Counted from the first letter of the stretch, positions 17,859-27,147 are shown. The stretch: 64,000 nucleotides of DNA from Methyloversatilis sp. (GCA_016791045.1 JAEUNO010000019.1:263532-327531); one strand, 5' to 3'. Program-made: numbers and translations. Notes: generated from the letters alone by a model not told the origin.

Positions 17859-19224
17859 TTTCGGCCGGGCCGGCGGTCGAGCGCGGCAGGTCGAGCACGA
17901 ATTCCGCACCGCCCTCCGGGTGGTTGCGGGCGGACAGCACACCGCCGTGCTGTTCGACGATGCCGTAACTGATCGACAGGCCGAGGCCGGTACCCTTGCC
18001 GACCGGCTTGGTCGTGAAGAAGGGCTCGAAAATGCGCGACAGGTACTCGTCGGGTATGCCCGGTCCGTTGTCGCGCAAGCGCATGCGCACCCGGTCGCCC
18101 TCGTTGGTGCAGCTCAGCGTGAGCTCGGCGACACTATCGTCCGCGCCGGCCGCATCGTAGGCGTTCTGCAGCAGATTCATCACCACCTGCTGCAACTGAC
18201 CGGCGCTGCCGGTCACCACGCAGGACTCGCGCGCCGCCCAGTGCAGCGCGACGGCCGCGCTGGTGCCCTTGTGTATCCAGTGAATGGCCCGCTCGATCAC
18301 GGCATTGAGATCGACTGCGCTGCGCCCTTCCGGATCAACGGCGGAAAAGCGCTTCAGGCCATTGACGATGTCGGCGGTGCGCTGGGCACCTTCCATCGTG
18401 CCTTCGATCAACGACGGCAGATCCTTGAGCAGATGTTCGATGCGAAGCCTGGCGCGCAGTGCGCCCAGTTCCTCGTCGGACGCTCCGGCGTGCACGGCGT
18501 CGATGTAGCTCCCCATGCGTTCGCTGTATTTCTTCAGTGCATGCACGTTGCCGAGCACGAAGCTGATCGGGTTGTTCAGCTCGTGCGCGACACCGGCCAC
18601 CAGACGGCCGAGCGACGCCATCTTTTCCGAATGCAGCAACTGCTGCTGAGCCAGCTTCAGCGCCTCGTGCGCCTCGCGCAGTTCGTGGTAGGCGCGCGTC
18701 AGTTCGGCGGTCGGCCGGCCGACCAGCACGGTGCCGGCGCGCCGGCCGTTGCGCGTGAAACGCGGCGTCAGATTGGTGTCCACCGGCACCCCGGCGCCCG
18801 CGGCGTCGCGCAGGTTCAATTCGACCGCCTCACCCCGGCGCGACGGATTGGCGTCATCGAGCACGCCGCGCATGCGGGCGCGGCTTTCGTCGTCGGCCAG
18901 CAGCGCGAACACCGGCGTACCGCGCAACGCGTCGTCGCTGCGCCCGACCAGCTCGCACAGCGCGGCGTTGGTTTCCTCGATCTCGCCGCGCTCGTTGCAC
19001 ACCAGCAGCACATCCGACATCGCCGACATGACGCTGAAGATGAACTGCTGCGACTGTTCCAGTTCGACGTTCTTCTGCTCGAGCGCGATTTCGTCGCTGA
19101 CCAGCTGCGAATACACCTCGTCCATGCGCTGGATCACGTCCAGCCAGGTGGCCTCGTCCACGCCTTCGATGTGGGCGTGGGCGAGCAGGGCTTCGGTATT
19201 GGCGGATTTCGGGCGGTCGGTCAT
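17830..19224 (-). CDS. hoxJ: Hydrogenase-regulating sensor histidine kinase HoxJ/HupT
   Basis: A 464-residue cytoplasmic kinase. A short coiled coil (residues about 35-55) leads into a PAS domain (about 58-175), then a HisKA H-box with [22 protein letters not shown], and an HATPase domain with [16 protein letters not shown] and [10 protein letters not shown]. There is no transmembrane segment. It is last in the hoxA-B-C-J series, the position of R. eutropha HoxJ, which receives the H2 signal from the HoxBC sensor through its PAS domain and phosphorylates HoxA. The assignment rests on context as much as sequence. Confidence 0.8.
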   Translation of the reverse strand: MTDRPKSANTEALLAHAHIEGVDEATWLDVIQRMDEVYSQLVSDEIALEQKNVELEQSQQFIFSVMSAMSDVLLVCNERGEIEETNAALCELVGRSDDALRGTPVFALLADDESRARMRGVLDDANPSRRGEAVELNLRDAAGAGVPVDTNLTPRFTRNGRRAGTVLVGRPTAELTRAYHELREAHEALKLAQQQLLHSEKMASLGRLVAGVAHELNNPISFVLGNVHALKKYSERMGSYIDAVHAGASDEELGALRARLRIEHLLKDLPSLIEGTMEGAQRTADIVNGLKRFSAVDPEGRSAVDLNAVIERAIHWIHKGTSAAVALHWAARESCVVTGSAGQLQQVVMNLLQNAYDAAGADDSVAELTLSCTNEGDRVRMRLRDNGPGIPDEYLSRIFEPFFTTKPVGKGTGLGLSISYGIVEQHGGVLSARNHPEGGAEFVLDLPRSTAGPAETTRSCPAPP

Positions 19225-19307
19225 CGCGGCAGACAGGGGGCGGCGTCAGCAGCGCATGGTAGCGCCGACGGCGCCCGCCCCGCCAACCCGTCGCATCGCG
19301 CCCACGG

Positions 19308-21434
19308 TCAGAAGCGGGCGCTCAGGGTGAGGCGCAGGCTGCGCGGCTCGACCGGATGGAAGTGGCGGTCGTCGACACCGCCCGCCGCTTCGCCGCGCAG
19401 GCGCGAGGTGTAGAAGTACTCGATGTCGTTGTCGCCGCTGTCGAACAGGTTGAATACGTCCAGCATCAGCCGCAGATCGCGGCTGAGGCGGTGGCCGACG
19501 CGCAGGTAGGCCAGCGTGGTCGACGCCGAACGCTCGGAATTGTCCTCGACCAGCGGGCGCGGGCCGACGTGCCTGAGCTGCAGGTGGCCGAACCAGCCGT
19601 TGGCCAGCGGGTTGTCTTCGGTCAGGCTCAGGCCTGCGGCGACCACGCGGTCGACGGCACCCGGCACATGGTTCCCGGCCGGGTCGTCCTCGGTGAAGCG
19701 GGCGCGCGAGGCGGCGACATCGAGGTCCAGCAGCAGCCACGGACGCACCGTCCAGCGGTTGTTCCATTCGATGCCGCTGCGCTTGCTGGCGCGGTTGGGC
19801 TCGGTTTCCCCGGCGTCGCCGACGAACAGCAGTTCCGAATCCAGCTTCAGCGTCCATACGGCAAGCGAACTCTGCAGGCCGGGCACGAACTCGGTGCGCA
19901 CACCGACTTCGCCGCCCTGGGTGCGCACCAGCGCATCGACCGGATCGGCCGGCAGCCCGCCCTTGGCGGTGACGCGCGCCGTGGTACCGCGCGCGTCGTT
20001 GCTGTGGAACCCATGGCCGTAGTTCACGAAGTACTCGGTGCGCGCCCACGGCCCGAAGATGAACGACAGCTTGGGCGAGGCGATGTGGTCGTTCGCGTCG
20101 CCGCTGTTCGCGGCGATCGAACTGGCGACGTCGAAGTCGTAGCGGTCGAGGCGCAGCCCGGCCAGGCTGCGCAGCCAGGGCGTCCATTGCACGCTGTTTT
20201 CGCCGTACAGGCCGACGCTGGTCTGGCGTACGTCGCTCTGCTGGGTCACGCCGGTGGTGCGGCGCGCGACCGTGGTGTAAAGCCCGACCGGGTTCAGGCG
20301 GTCGTGCCGCATCTGCACGCCCAGCGTGTTGGTCATCGGCCGACCGGCGAGCTGGCCATCCCAGCTGCGGCTCATCGCCATGCCGAGCACGGTGCGCTGT
20401 TCGGACTGGCGGAACTGGTCGCCGTCGGCCGGGTTGTCGAGGAAGTAGGTGAAGTTGGACCACAGGTCCAGTTCGGACTGGATGGCGTAGGCGTTGAAGC
20501 GGAAGGCGCCGTCGTCCCAGGCGCGCTGGTGGTCGACCGACAGGCTGTAGCGCTGGGTCTTGCCGCCGTCGGTCGGATCCACCGTGCCGTAGCGGCCGAT
20601 CAGGCCGGACTGCACGGCGCGCAGCGGAATCTGGTCGGTCGAGTCCCAGCGCGCGGTGTAGGCCATCGCGGTGACCGAGGTGCGGTCGGCGCCCTCGCCC
20701 AGCGTGTAGCGCAGCACGCCGTTGATGCGCCGGAAGTCTTCCGGATTGTCCCAGGGGCCGTCGCTGCGCGAGGTCTCCAGAGCGTAGAGCAGGGTGCCGG
20801 CGCCGAGCGCGTGCGAATTCATCAGCAGGCCACGCCGATGACCATCCTGGCCGATCGTCACTTCGGCGATGCCGTAGTCGAGGCGATCGACCAGCCGCAG
20901 TCGTGCCGCACCGGCCGACGCGAAGTCGCCCTCTTCGGCGTGGTACGGGCCCTTGCGGTAGTCGATGCGGCCGACCAGCTCCGGGATCAGCCAGTTCAGG
21001 TCGGTGTAACCGTGACCGTGCGCGTGCGTCGGCATGTTGGCGGGCATGCCATCTATATAGGTGGCGAAGTCGATGCCGTGGTCGAGGTTGAAGCCGCGCA
21101 GGAAGTACTGGTTCGCCTTGCCGCCGCCGCTGTGCTGCGTGACGATGACGCCGGGCACGAATTCCAGCACCTCGGCCGGTCGCAGCGTCGGCCGGTTCTC
21201 GATCAGCCGCGCGGTCACCCGGCCCTGGCTGGCGGCATCAGACGTGCCGACCGCGTTGTCGTAATGGCCCTCGATGGTCACCGCGTCGAGGTGGTGAGCC
21301 GACGGCGCCGCTTCATGCGCCAGCGCGGTGCCCCATGCCCCGATGACGGGCACGCACAGCAGCGGCAGAAATCCCTGCACGGACGCCGACGGCGCCCGCA
21401 ACGCCTTCCCGGAACAGTCTTTTTTCGCGTTCAT
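19308..21434 (-). CDS. TonB-dependent receptor, probable nickel importer
   Basis: A 708-residue outer-membrane receptor. After a signal peptide comes a plug domain (LRPAEVLEFVPGVIVTQHSG, KANQYFLRGFNLDHG, IDGMPANMPTHAHGHGYTDLN) and a 22-strand-type barrel ending in RLTLSARF with the terminal Phe required for assembly. The plug is His-rich (HAHGHG), in line with a metal ligand. A perfect NikR operator directly precedes the start, and nikR is the next gene upstream. These point to energy-dependent nickel uptake for the hydrogenase. The ATG at 21434 is preferred; a longer frame to 21488 would translate through the operator. No clear ribosome site is visible. Confidence 0.82.
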   Translation of the reverse strand: MNAKKDCSGKALRAPSASVQGFLPLLCVPVIGAWGTALAHEAAPSAHHLDAVTIEGHYDNAVGTSDAASQGRVTARLIENRPTLRPAEVLEFVPGVIVTQHSGGGKANQYFLRGFNLDHGIDFATYIDGMPANMPTHAHGHGYTDLNWLIPELVGRIDYRKGPYHAEEGDFASAGAARLRLVDRLDYGIAEVTIGQDGHRRGLLMNSHALGAGTLLYALETSRSDGPWDNPEDFRRINGVLRYTLGEGADRTSVTAMAYTARWDSTDQIPLRAVQSGLIGRYGTVDPTDGGKTQRYSLSVDHQRAWDDGAFRFNAYAIQSELDLWSNFTYFLDNPADGDQFRQSEQRTVLGMAMSRSWDGQLAGRPMTNTLGVQMRHDRLNPVGLYTTVARRTTGVTQQSDVRQTSVGLYGENSVQWTPWLRSLAGLRLDRYDFDVASSIAANSGDANDHIASPKLSFIFGPWARTEYFVNYGHGFHSNDARGTTARVTAKGGLPADPVDALVRTQGGEVGVRTEFVPGLQSSLAVWTLKLDSELLFVGDAGETEPNRASKRSGIEWNNRWTVRPWLLLDLDVAASRARFTEDDPAGNHVPGAVDRVVAAGLSLTEDNPLANGWFGHLQLRHVGPRPLVEDNSERSASTTLAYLRVGHRLSRDLRLMLDVFNLFDSGDNDIEYFYTSRLRGEAAGGVDDRHFHPVEPRSLRLTLSARF

Positions 21435-21440
21435 GGTTTT

Positions 21441-21468
21441 GTATGAAGAATTTGAACATTCTTCATAC
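21441..21468 (-). promoter_or_regulatory. NikR operator GTATGA-N16-TCATAC
   Basis: GTATGA at 21441-21446 and TCATAC at 21463-21468 are separated by exactly 16 bases, the E. coli NikR consensus without mismatch. The arms extend to perfect 10-bp inverted copies (GTATGAAGAA / TTCTTCATAC). The site ends 7 bases before the TonB-receptor ATG, so bound Ni-NikR would cover the transcription or translation start and repress the receptor when nickel is plentiful. Confidence 0.92.
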
Positions 21469-21583
21469 GCGAGAAACGTGCCAGTCACAGCATCACGCCG
21501 GGCAAGCCCTTCGGCCTGACCATCGGTACAGAGGTGGTCAGTGCGCTGCCATTCCGGTCGATGCGGCGGCAGCCGCGCTGACG

Positions 21584-22084
21584 TCAGGTGCTGGGCTTGA
21601 TGTGCACGTGGCCGTGGCCGCCGCGTTCGTGCCGCCGTGTATAGCTATGCCCGCCCGGCCCCGTGTGGTGGTGGCCTGCATCCAGCTCGACGCTGATCAG
21701 GTTGATCTTGCCGTGATGCACGCCGCGCTCGGCGCACACCGCGTCGGCGAACTGCCGCACCGCGGCGATCTCGCCCTTCAGGATCACGGTTTCGAGACAG
21801 TGGTCGTGGTCGAGATGGGCGTGCATCGACGACACCGTGAGGTCGTGGTGCGCGTGCTGCAGGCTGATGATGCGCTCGGCCAGATCGCGTTCGTGGTGGT
21901 TGAACACGTACGACAGACACGCCACGCAGTGCGTCGCGCCACCCGTCTGCTGCGCCGTGCGGTCCAGTTCGGCGCGGAACAGGTCGCGCACCGCCTCGGA
22001 GCGGTTGCCGTAGCCGCGCTGCGTAATCCAGTCATCGAACTGGGCGGCCAGCTGGTCGTCGAGGGAAATGGTGAAGCGCTGCAT
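21584..22084 (-). CDS. nikR: Nickel-responsive regulator NikR
   Basis: A 166-residue protein. Residues 1-45 are a ribbon-helix-helix domain (MQRFTISLDDQLAAQFDDW, then YGNRSEAVRDLFR). The ACT-like metal domain carries the high-affinity nickel ligands in MHAHLDHDHCLE (two His and a Cys in the E. coli pattern) and an upstream His. An extra C-terminal tail is His-rich (GHHHTGPGGHS, HERGGHGHVHIKP), making the protein longer than the usual 130-150 residues. The ATG at 22084 has GGAG at 5 bases. It lies 13 bases after hoxC and is probably transcribed with it. Confidence 0.93.
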   Translation of the reverse strand: MQRFTISLDDQLAAQFDDWITQRGYGNRSEAVRDLFRAELDRTAQQTGGATHCVACLSYVFNHHERDLAERIISLQHAHHDLTVSSMHAHLDHDHCLETVILKGEIAAVRQFADAVCAERGVHHGKINLISVELDAGHHHTGPGGHSYTRRHERGGHGHVHIKPST

Positions 22085-22097
22085 GCAGACTCCGGAG

Positions 22098-23552
22098 TCA
22101 GTGCACGGTGCACACCATGCAGGGATCAAAGGATCGCACGATATGCTGCACCGCCACCGGCGTGGCTTCTCCTTCACGCACCGGGGCGCCTTCGAGCGCC
22201 GATTCCAGCGCGCCGGGGCGGCCGGCGGCGTCGCGCGGCGAGAAGTTCCAGGTGGTGGGCGCGACGATCTGGTAGTTGGCGATGCGGCCGTCGCGCACCG
22301 AAATCCAGTGGCCCAGGCTGCCGCGTGCCGCTTCGCCGAGTCCGGCGCCGCTGCCCTCGTCCGGCAGCCGGCCGGGCGTGCAGAAGGGCTCGCCCGGCCG
22401 CACGGCGCGCAGCCAGTCTTCCATCATGAGCACGACGCGCACGAGTTCGAGCAGGCGGGCGACGACGCGGGTGTAGACCGTGCCGCCGTAACGGCCGACC
22501 AGATCGACGATGAGCGGATGGCCGCTCGCCAGTTGACGCGCGATGGCGCCGGTTTCGACCACCTCGCCGGCCAGCCGCGGCGCCTTGTTCCAGGTGTAGG
22601 CGCCAGGCTTGTCCGGTTCCGGCCGCGTGACGCCGCTGCGTGGGTGCTGCGGGCCGCCGGCGTCACTCAGCCAGGCGTGGGTGGCGTCTTCGCGGATGGC
22701 GGCCGGGTCGAGCGGCGACAGCGCGCCGGCGTGCCAGACGCCGGCCCCGAGTGCGGCGCCGCCGTCCGGCTGCGGGTAGGCGCCGTAGCTCAGGAAGCGG
22801 CCGGGCCCGGCGCCGAGTGTGGCCAGCCCCGCGTCCCGCGCGACGGTCAGGAAGAAGCGCAGGTCGCCGTTCAGCGGATCGGCGCCGTCGTACCACGCAT
22901 CGAGCGCCGCCTCCGAATCGAGTGCGGCCACCTGTTCCAGCGGCGCGGCATAGGTATGGGTTTCGAGGAAGCGGCGGAACTCCCGCACGCGCGCCAGCAG
23001 GCGCACCTTTTCTGCCGCGTCGATGGCGCGCGTCGAACCGCCGGGGTCGATGCTCTGCGTGTGCGGCCACTTGCCGGCCAGTGTGCCGAGCAATGTGAAC
23101 CAGCGCTGGCGCGCAGCGATAGCTGCGCGCACCTGCTCGCCGGTCTGCGGCGTGAAGCGGCGTACCGCCTCGGCATGCCAGGGCCGGCTGGCATACACCG
23201 GGCGCACGAAATCCGGCATGAAGAACAGATAGAAGTGGGTCAGGTGATCGGCCAGGTTTTCGGTGGCAAGGACCAAATTGGTCACGTGCTGGCCGTTGGC
23301 CGGCATCGTGATGCCACCCAGCGCCGCCAGCGCACGCGCGGCGGCCACCGACTGCGACACCGAACAGATGCCGCAGATGCGCGGCACATACACCAGCGCG
23401 TCATGCGGCTCGCGCCCGCGCAGGATCTGCTCGAAGCCGCGGTACATCGGTGCGTTCACGTGCGCCGACGCGACGCGCCCGTCGGCGACGTCCAGCGTCA
23501 CTTCGAGATCGCCCTCGACGCGGTTGAAGGGGCCGACGAGGAGACGGGTCAT
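22098..23552 (-). CDS. hoxC: Regulatory (H2-sensing) hydrogenase large subunit HoxC/HupV
   Basis: A 484-residue [NiFe] large subunit. The L1 motif RICGICS and the L2 motif DPCMVCTVH supply the four active-site cysteines. The protein stops exactly at the final His, so it has no C-terminal peptide for a maturation protease; this is the mark of the regulatory (group 2b) hydrogenases HoxBC/HupUV. Such sensors are cytoplasmic, slow and O2-insensitive, and they control the kinase HoxJ. It is unusually separated from its partner hoxB by about 0.9 kb holding an opposite-strand gene. Confidence 0.93.
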   Translation of the reverse strand: MTRLLVGPFNRVEGDLEVTLDVADGRVASAHVNAPMYRGFEQILRGREPHDALVYVPRICGICSVSQSVAAARALAALGGITMPANGQHVTNLVLATENLADHLTHFYLFFMPDFVRPVYASRPWHAEAVRRFTPQTGEQVRAAIAARQRWFTLLGTLAGKWPHTQSIDPGGSTRAIDAAEKVRLLARVREFRRFLETHTYAAPLEQVAALDSEAALDAWYDGADPLNGDLRFFLTVARDAGLATLGAGPGRFLSYGAYPQPDGGAALGAGVWHAGALSPLDPAAIREDATHAWLSDAGGPQHPRSGVTRPEPDKPGAYTWNKAPRLAGEVVETGAIARQLASGHPLIVDLVGRYGGTVYTRVVARLLELVRVVLMMEDWLRAVRPGEPFCTPGRLPDEGSGAGLGEAARGSLGHWISVRDGRIANYQIVAPTTWNFSPRDAAGRPGALESALEGAPVREGEATPVAVQHIVRSFDPCMVCTVH

Positions 23553-23815
23553 GAGAACGCCCTGAAGTCAGTGCGGGTACTGTCGACACGTTTTACACCG
23601 CGACACCGGCCTGCATCGATAGCTGCCGGCGGACACCCGCCTTGTCGCCCTGCATTCGCCGTCGGCTGTGGCATCCAGCGCAGGCGCGCCGATGCTGGCG
23701 CGATCCCTGCTTCGGAAGACGTTGCTGTTACCAGCGTGCGTTCGCGCACGTTCATGACATGTCCGTCCGCGACGGATCGGACGTGTGTCCAATGCCCGAG
23801 GAAGGAAAGAACGAG

Positions 23816-24469
23816 ATGGCCATTCACCCGACGAGCACCCCGTTTTATCGCCGTGCCGCGCTGACGGCGCTGATCGGCGGTCTGGCGCTTGCGCCGGCTG
23901 CCCATGCGGCGAACTACACATTCGACGTGCTGTATGAAGGTGCTGGCGTGGCCGCTCTTGCCGCCGGCAGCGATGATCCGGAAGGCACGGTGCTCTACGA
24001 CGGCGACACCTTCATCTGGACCCTGTCGATCGTCGACGACCGTTACTGGGAAGTGCTCGAATCGGGCGACTTCTTTCCGCTGATGGCCTTCGGCGTCAGT
24101 GAAGCCGGCGACCGCACCGTGGACTACATGCTGACGCTCTACAACGACACGGCCGAAGTATTCAGCGATACCGCGGCAGATGTGGTGAATTCGTCCGTCC
24201 ATCTCGGTACCAACACCATCTCGCTCGACGCCGGCCTCAAGTTCGACCGCATGCGTATCGAACTGACGCTGATCAGTGCGACGGAAGACGGCGACCCCTC
24301 CGTCGCGATCACGACCTCGCCCTCCGGGCTGCTGCCCATCTTCGGCGCACCGGAACAGAACACCTTCTATCCGGGCATCGTGCTGGCCCCGGTGCCGGAA
24401 CCGCAACCCTGGGCGCTTGCCATTGCGGGCCTGATCACGCTGGGCGCTCTGAGCCGCCGCCGACGCTGA
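23816..24469 (+). CDS. PEP-CTERM exported protein of unknown function
   Basis: A 217-residue protein with a signal peptide (RRAALTALIGGLALAPAAHA), a strand-rich body with several acidic patches (YDGDTFIWTLSIVDDRYW), and a C-terminal sorting signal VPEPQPWALAIAGLITLGALSRRRR (read in parts): PEP motif, hydrophobic helix, Arg cluster. GAGGAAGGAAAG precedes the ATG. It is on the plus strand between hoxC and hoxB, which are both on the minus strand, and so interrupts a pair of genes normally adjacent. No catalytic motif was recognised. Confidence 0.75.
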   Translation: MAIHPTSTPFYRRAALTALIGGLALAPAAHAANYTFDVLYEGAGVAALAAGSDDPEGTVLYDGDTFIWTLSIVDDRYWEVLESGDFFPLMAFGVSEAGDRTVDYMLTLYNDTAEVFSDTAADVVNSSVHLGTNTISLDAGLKFDRMRIELTLISATEDGDPSVAITTSPSGLLPIFGAPEQNTFYPGIVLAPVPEPQPWALAIAGLITLGALSRRRR

Positions 24470-24489
24470 ACTCCGCACCTGTGCCGGCA

Positions 24490-25497
24490 TCATTTCAGCC
24501 TCGTCCGTCTCGCCAACGGCGGCACGACGACATGGTCCGACACCGCATTCACCTTCACCCGCTTCGGCGTAGCCGATTTGGACAGTGACGCCAGCGCGAC
24601 GAACCAGGCCTTGGGCATGTCGGTCGGCAGACCGATCGGGATGCCGGCCAGCTTGGGCGTCGCGTGGAAGGGGTGGCCCGGTTCCTGGAAGCCGGGTTCG
24701 GTGCAGCTGATGCAGGCATAGCCGCCCCGGGTGCAGGAGCCTTCGCCGTTCCACGGCCGGGTGTTGCAGTCGGCGTGCGCCTGCGTGCCCTTGCAGCCCA
24801 TGTTTTCCATCATGCAGCCGAGGTCCGAGGGCTTCTCGGCGCTGGCCTTGAATTCGTAGTACTCGTTGCGCGTGCAGCCGTGGTGCACCAGCTGGTCGGC
24901 GTAGAAGCGTGGCCGGCCCAGCGTGTCGAGGTCGGTTTCGGTGAAGCTGTCGGCGGCCAGCGCCATCAGCGTGTCGAGCACCCAGCTCGGATGGGTCGGG
25001 CAGCCGGCGATATTGATCACCGGCAGGCCGCCGTGTGCGCGGAAACCGGCCCCGAGCAGGCCGCCGCGCACGTCGTCCTCGTACTGCAGGCCGCAGGCGT
25101 CGGTCGGGTTGTCGCCGCCGGCGGTGACGCCGCCCCAGGCGGCGCAACTGCCGATGGCGATCACGTGGCGCGCCTTCGCCGCGAGCTTGCGCACCCACTC
25201 GACCATCGGCACACCGGTGCCGGCCATGACATGGAAGCGACCGGTGCCGTTCGGCCCGCGCAGCAGCGAACCTTCGACGCACAGCGCATCCAGCGGCAGA
25301 TCGCCGTCGAGGATGCGGCCGAGCAGCGCGGTCACTTCGCTGCCGCTGTCCAGCGACAGCGACGGATGCCACAGCAGATCGATGCCCGCGTCGCGCAGCT
25401 GGCCGTGGAAATCGTCAGTGTCGGCGCACAGCAGCGACATGCTGCAACCACCGCAGCCGCCGGACTGCAACCACAGGACGGTGAAGGGCGCGCTCAT
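24490..25497 (-). CDS. hoxB: Regulatory (H2-sensing) hydrogenase small subunit HoxB/HupU
   Basis: A 335-residue [NiFe] small subunit with three Fe-S cluster motifs: QSGGCGGCSMS, IGSCAAWGG, INIAGCPTHP, the distal CTRNEYYE and MGCKG region and CISCTEPGF. There is no twin-arginine signal peptide, so the complex stays in the cytoplasm as in HoxB/HupU sensors. The proximal-cluster positions that are extra Cys in HoxK are Gly here (GGCGGC, AAWGG). It lies between hoxA and the interrupting PEP-CTERM gene, with 200 bp of repeats upstream. Confidence 0.93.
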   Translation of the reverse strand: MSAPFTVLWLQSGGCGGCSMSLLCADTDDFHGQLRDAGIDLLWHPSLSLDSGSEVTALLGRILDGDLPLDALCVEGSLLRGPNGTGRFHVMAGTGVPMVEWVRKLAAKARHVIAIGSCAAWGGVTAGGDNPTDACGLQYEDDVRGGLLGAGFRAHGGLPVINIAGCPTHPSWVLDTLMALAADSFTETDLDTLGRPRFYADQLVHHGCTRNEYYEFKASAEKPSDLGCMMENMGCKGTQAHADCNTRPWNGEGSCTRGGYACISCTEPGFQEPGHPFHATPKLAGIPIGLPTDMPKAWFVALASLSKSATPKRVKVNAVSDHVVVPPLARRTRLK

Positions 25498-25580
25498 CGC
25501 TGGGGACTCAGTTCATTCATCGAGGGGGTACTCACAGAAGTACTCACTGTAGCAAGGACGGAGATCGAGGATCTGATTGC

Positions 25581-25699
25581 CGGCCGGTTCGGTGGGCGCG
25601 AAGCTGTGCTTCGCGAAACCCCCACCTTGCCCCACGGCCGGGTTTGCACACCCGGCCGGTTCGGTGGGCGCGAAGCTGTGCTTCGCGAAACCCCCACCT
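25581..25699. repeat. Two 47-bp direct repeats, each a strong hairpin
   Basis: Bases 25581-25627 and 25653-25699 are identical 47-mers. Each contains CGCGAAGC-TGT-GCTTCGCG, a perfect 8-bp stem with 3-nt loop, inside outer GGTGGG/CCCACC arms. The second copy reaches into the end of hoxA at 25699; both lie in the hoxA-hoxB gap. They may act as RNA-stability or attenuation structures between the response regulator and the sensor genes, or simply be a REP-like element. Confidence 0.85.
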
Positions 25700-27147
25700 C
25701 ACCCCTCAAGACCGAAGCGGACCATCTTGCCTCTGAGGCCGACGCGGGACAGGCCCAGTTCCTTGGCGGCGCGCGTCTTGTTCCAGCGGTGGCGGAGCAG
25801 GGTTTCGCGCAGCACCATGGCTTCGATCGCGTCCAGCCGCTCGGCCAGCGTGCCGCTGGCCGGCAGCGGGGTAGCGCTGGCGGTGGCGGTCAGACCGGCC
25901 TGACCGTGCAGCACGCGCAGCGACAGCGACTGCGCCTCGATGCGTTCGCTGTCGCTCAACGCGAGCGCGCGCGCCAATTCGTTGCGCAGTTCGCGGATGT
26001 TGCCGGGCCATGGGTAGCCCATCAGACAGGCCATCGCCTGATCGCTCAGCGAGGCGCCGGGGCGGCCCAGTTCGATGCCCACCTCATCGACCACGCGGCG
26101 GGCGATCGGCTCGATATCGCCGACCCGCTCGCGCAAGGGCGGCACGGTGAAGGTGGCGCCGGCGATGCGGTAATACAGATCCTCGCGGAACAGCCCTTCG
26201 CGCACCCGCTGTTCGAGCTCTCGGTGGGTGGCGGCGATCACGCGCACGTCCACCTGCAGCGCACGGGTGCCGCCGACCGGACGCACCTCGCCTTCCTGCA
26301 GCACGCGCAGCAGGCGCACCTGGAAGGCGGGCGAAGTTTCGCCGATTTCATCGAGGAACACGGTGCCGCCGTCGGCCCGCTGAAAGAGGCCGATGTGGTC
26401 TTCGTAGGCGCCGGTGAAGGCACCGCGCTTGTGGCCGAACAGTTCGGATTCGAGCAGGGTTTCCGGTATCGCCGCGCAATTCTCGACGACGAAGGCGCCA
26501 TTGGCACGCGGGCTGGCGTAGTGGATGGCGCGCGCCAGCAGTTCCTTGCCGGTGCCGGATTCGCCGAGCACCAGCACCGACAGGTCGTAGCGGGCGACGC
26601 GGGCCGCCATTTCGCACACTGAATCAAGCGGGCTGCCCGGCGCGCGCTCGATGCGGTCGAAGCCGAAGGTCTTGCGCGCGCGCTCCAGCTTGTGCGCGGC
26701 GCGCTGGCGCAGCACCGGCGTGGCGGTGCGCAGTTCGAGATCGAGGCGGGCGGTTTCCTGCTGCAGCGTCTGCGCCTCGGCGGCGTTGCGCACGGTGGCC
26801 AGCAGGTGGTCGGGCACCCAGGGCTTCAGGATGTACTGATAGATGCCGGCGTCGTTGATGCCGGCGATGATGTCTTCCGAATCGGTGTAGCCGGAAATGA
26901 CGATGCGCACGACGTCGGGCCAGCGCTCGCGCACCTCCTTCAGGAAGAGCACGCCGGTCAGGCCGGGCATGCGCTGGTCGCACAGGATGACGTTCACCTC
27001 GTGCCGCTCCAGCTGCTGGCGCGCGTCGTCGGCGCCGCTGGCGGTGAGCACGGTGAAGTCCTCCTCCAGCGTGCGGCGCATCGCGTCCTGCGAGCGGACC
27101 TCGTCGTCGACCACCAGCACGGTGGGCACGCGCAGGCTGGCGTTCAT
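25699..27147 (-). CDS. hoxA: NtrC-family response regulator HoxA/HupR
   Basis: A 482-residue sigma-54 activator. The receiver domain (1-125) has VVDDE, the phospho-acceptor Asp in VILCDQRMPG and a Lys in ILKPW. The AAA+ domain carries Walker A GESGTGKE, the sigma-54 contact loop GAFTGA and Walker B GGTVFLDEIGE, followed by a C-terminal Fis-type HTH (RAAKELGLSRVGLRGKM). HoxA/HupR switches on hydrogenase genes in response to H2 via HoxJ and HoxBC. In Ralstonia the unphosphorylated form is the active one; whether that holds here is unknown. Its start overlaps the hypX stop by 4 bases. Confidence 0.92.
   Translation of the reverse strand: MNASLRVPTVLVVDDEVRSQDAMRRTLEEDFTVLTASGADDARQQLERHEVNVILCDQRMPGLTGVLFLKEVRERWPDVVRIVISGYTDSEDIIAGINDAGIYQYILKPWVPDHLLATVRNAAEAQTLQQETARLDLELRTATPVLRQRAAHKLERARKTFGFDRIERAPGSPLDSVCEMAARVARYDLSVLVLGESGTGKELLARAIHYASPRANGAFVVENCAAIPETLLESELFGHKRGAFTGAYEDHIGLFQRADGGTVFLDEIGETSPAFQVRLLRVLQEGEVRPVGGTRALQVDVRVIAATHRELEQRVREGLFREDLYYRIAGATFTVPPLRERVGDIEPIARRVVDEVGIELGRPGASLSDQAMACLMGYPWPGNIRELRNELARALALSDSERIEAQSLSLRVLHGQAGLTATASATPLPASGTLAERLDAIEAMVLRETLLRHRWNKTRAAKELGLSRVGLRGKMVRFGLEG

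Noticed and set aside
19356-21446. Plus-strand open frame of 696 codons opposite the TonB receptor
   Set aside because: It is a GC-rich antisense shadow: no protein family features, no ribosome site, and it mirrors the well-supported receptor gene.
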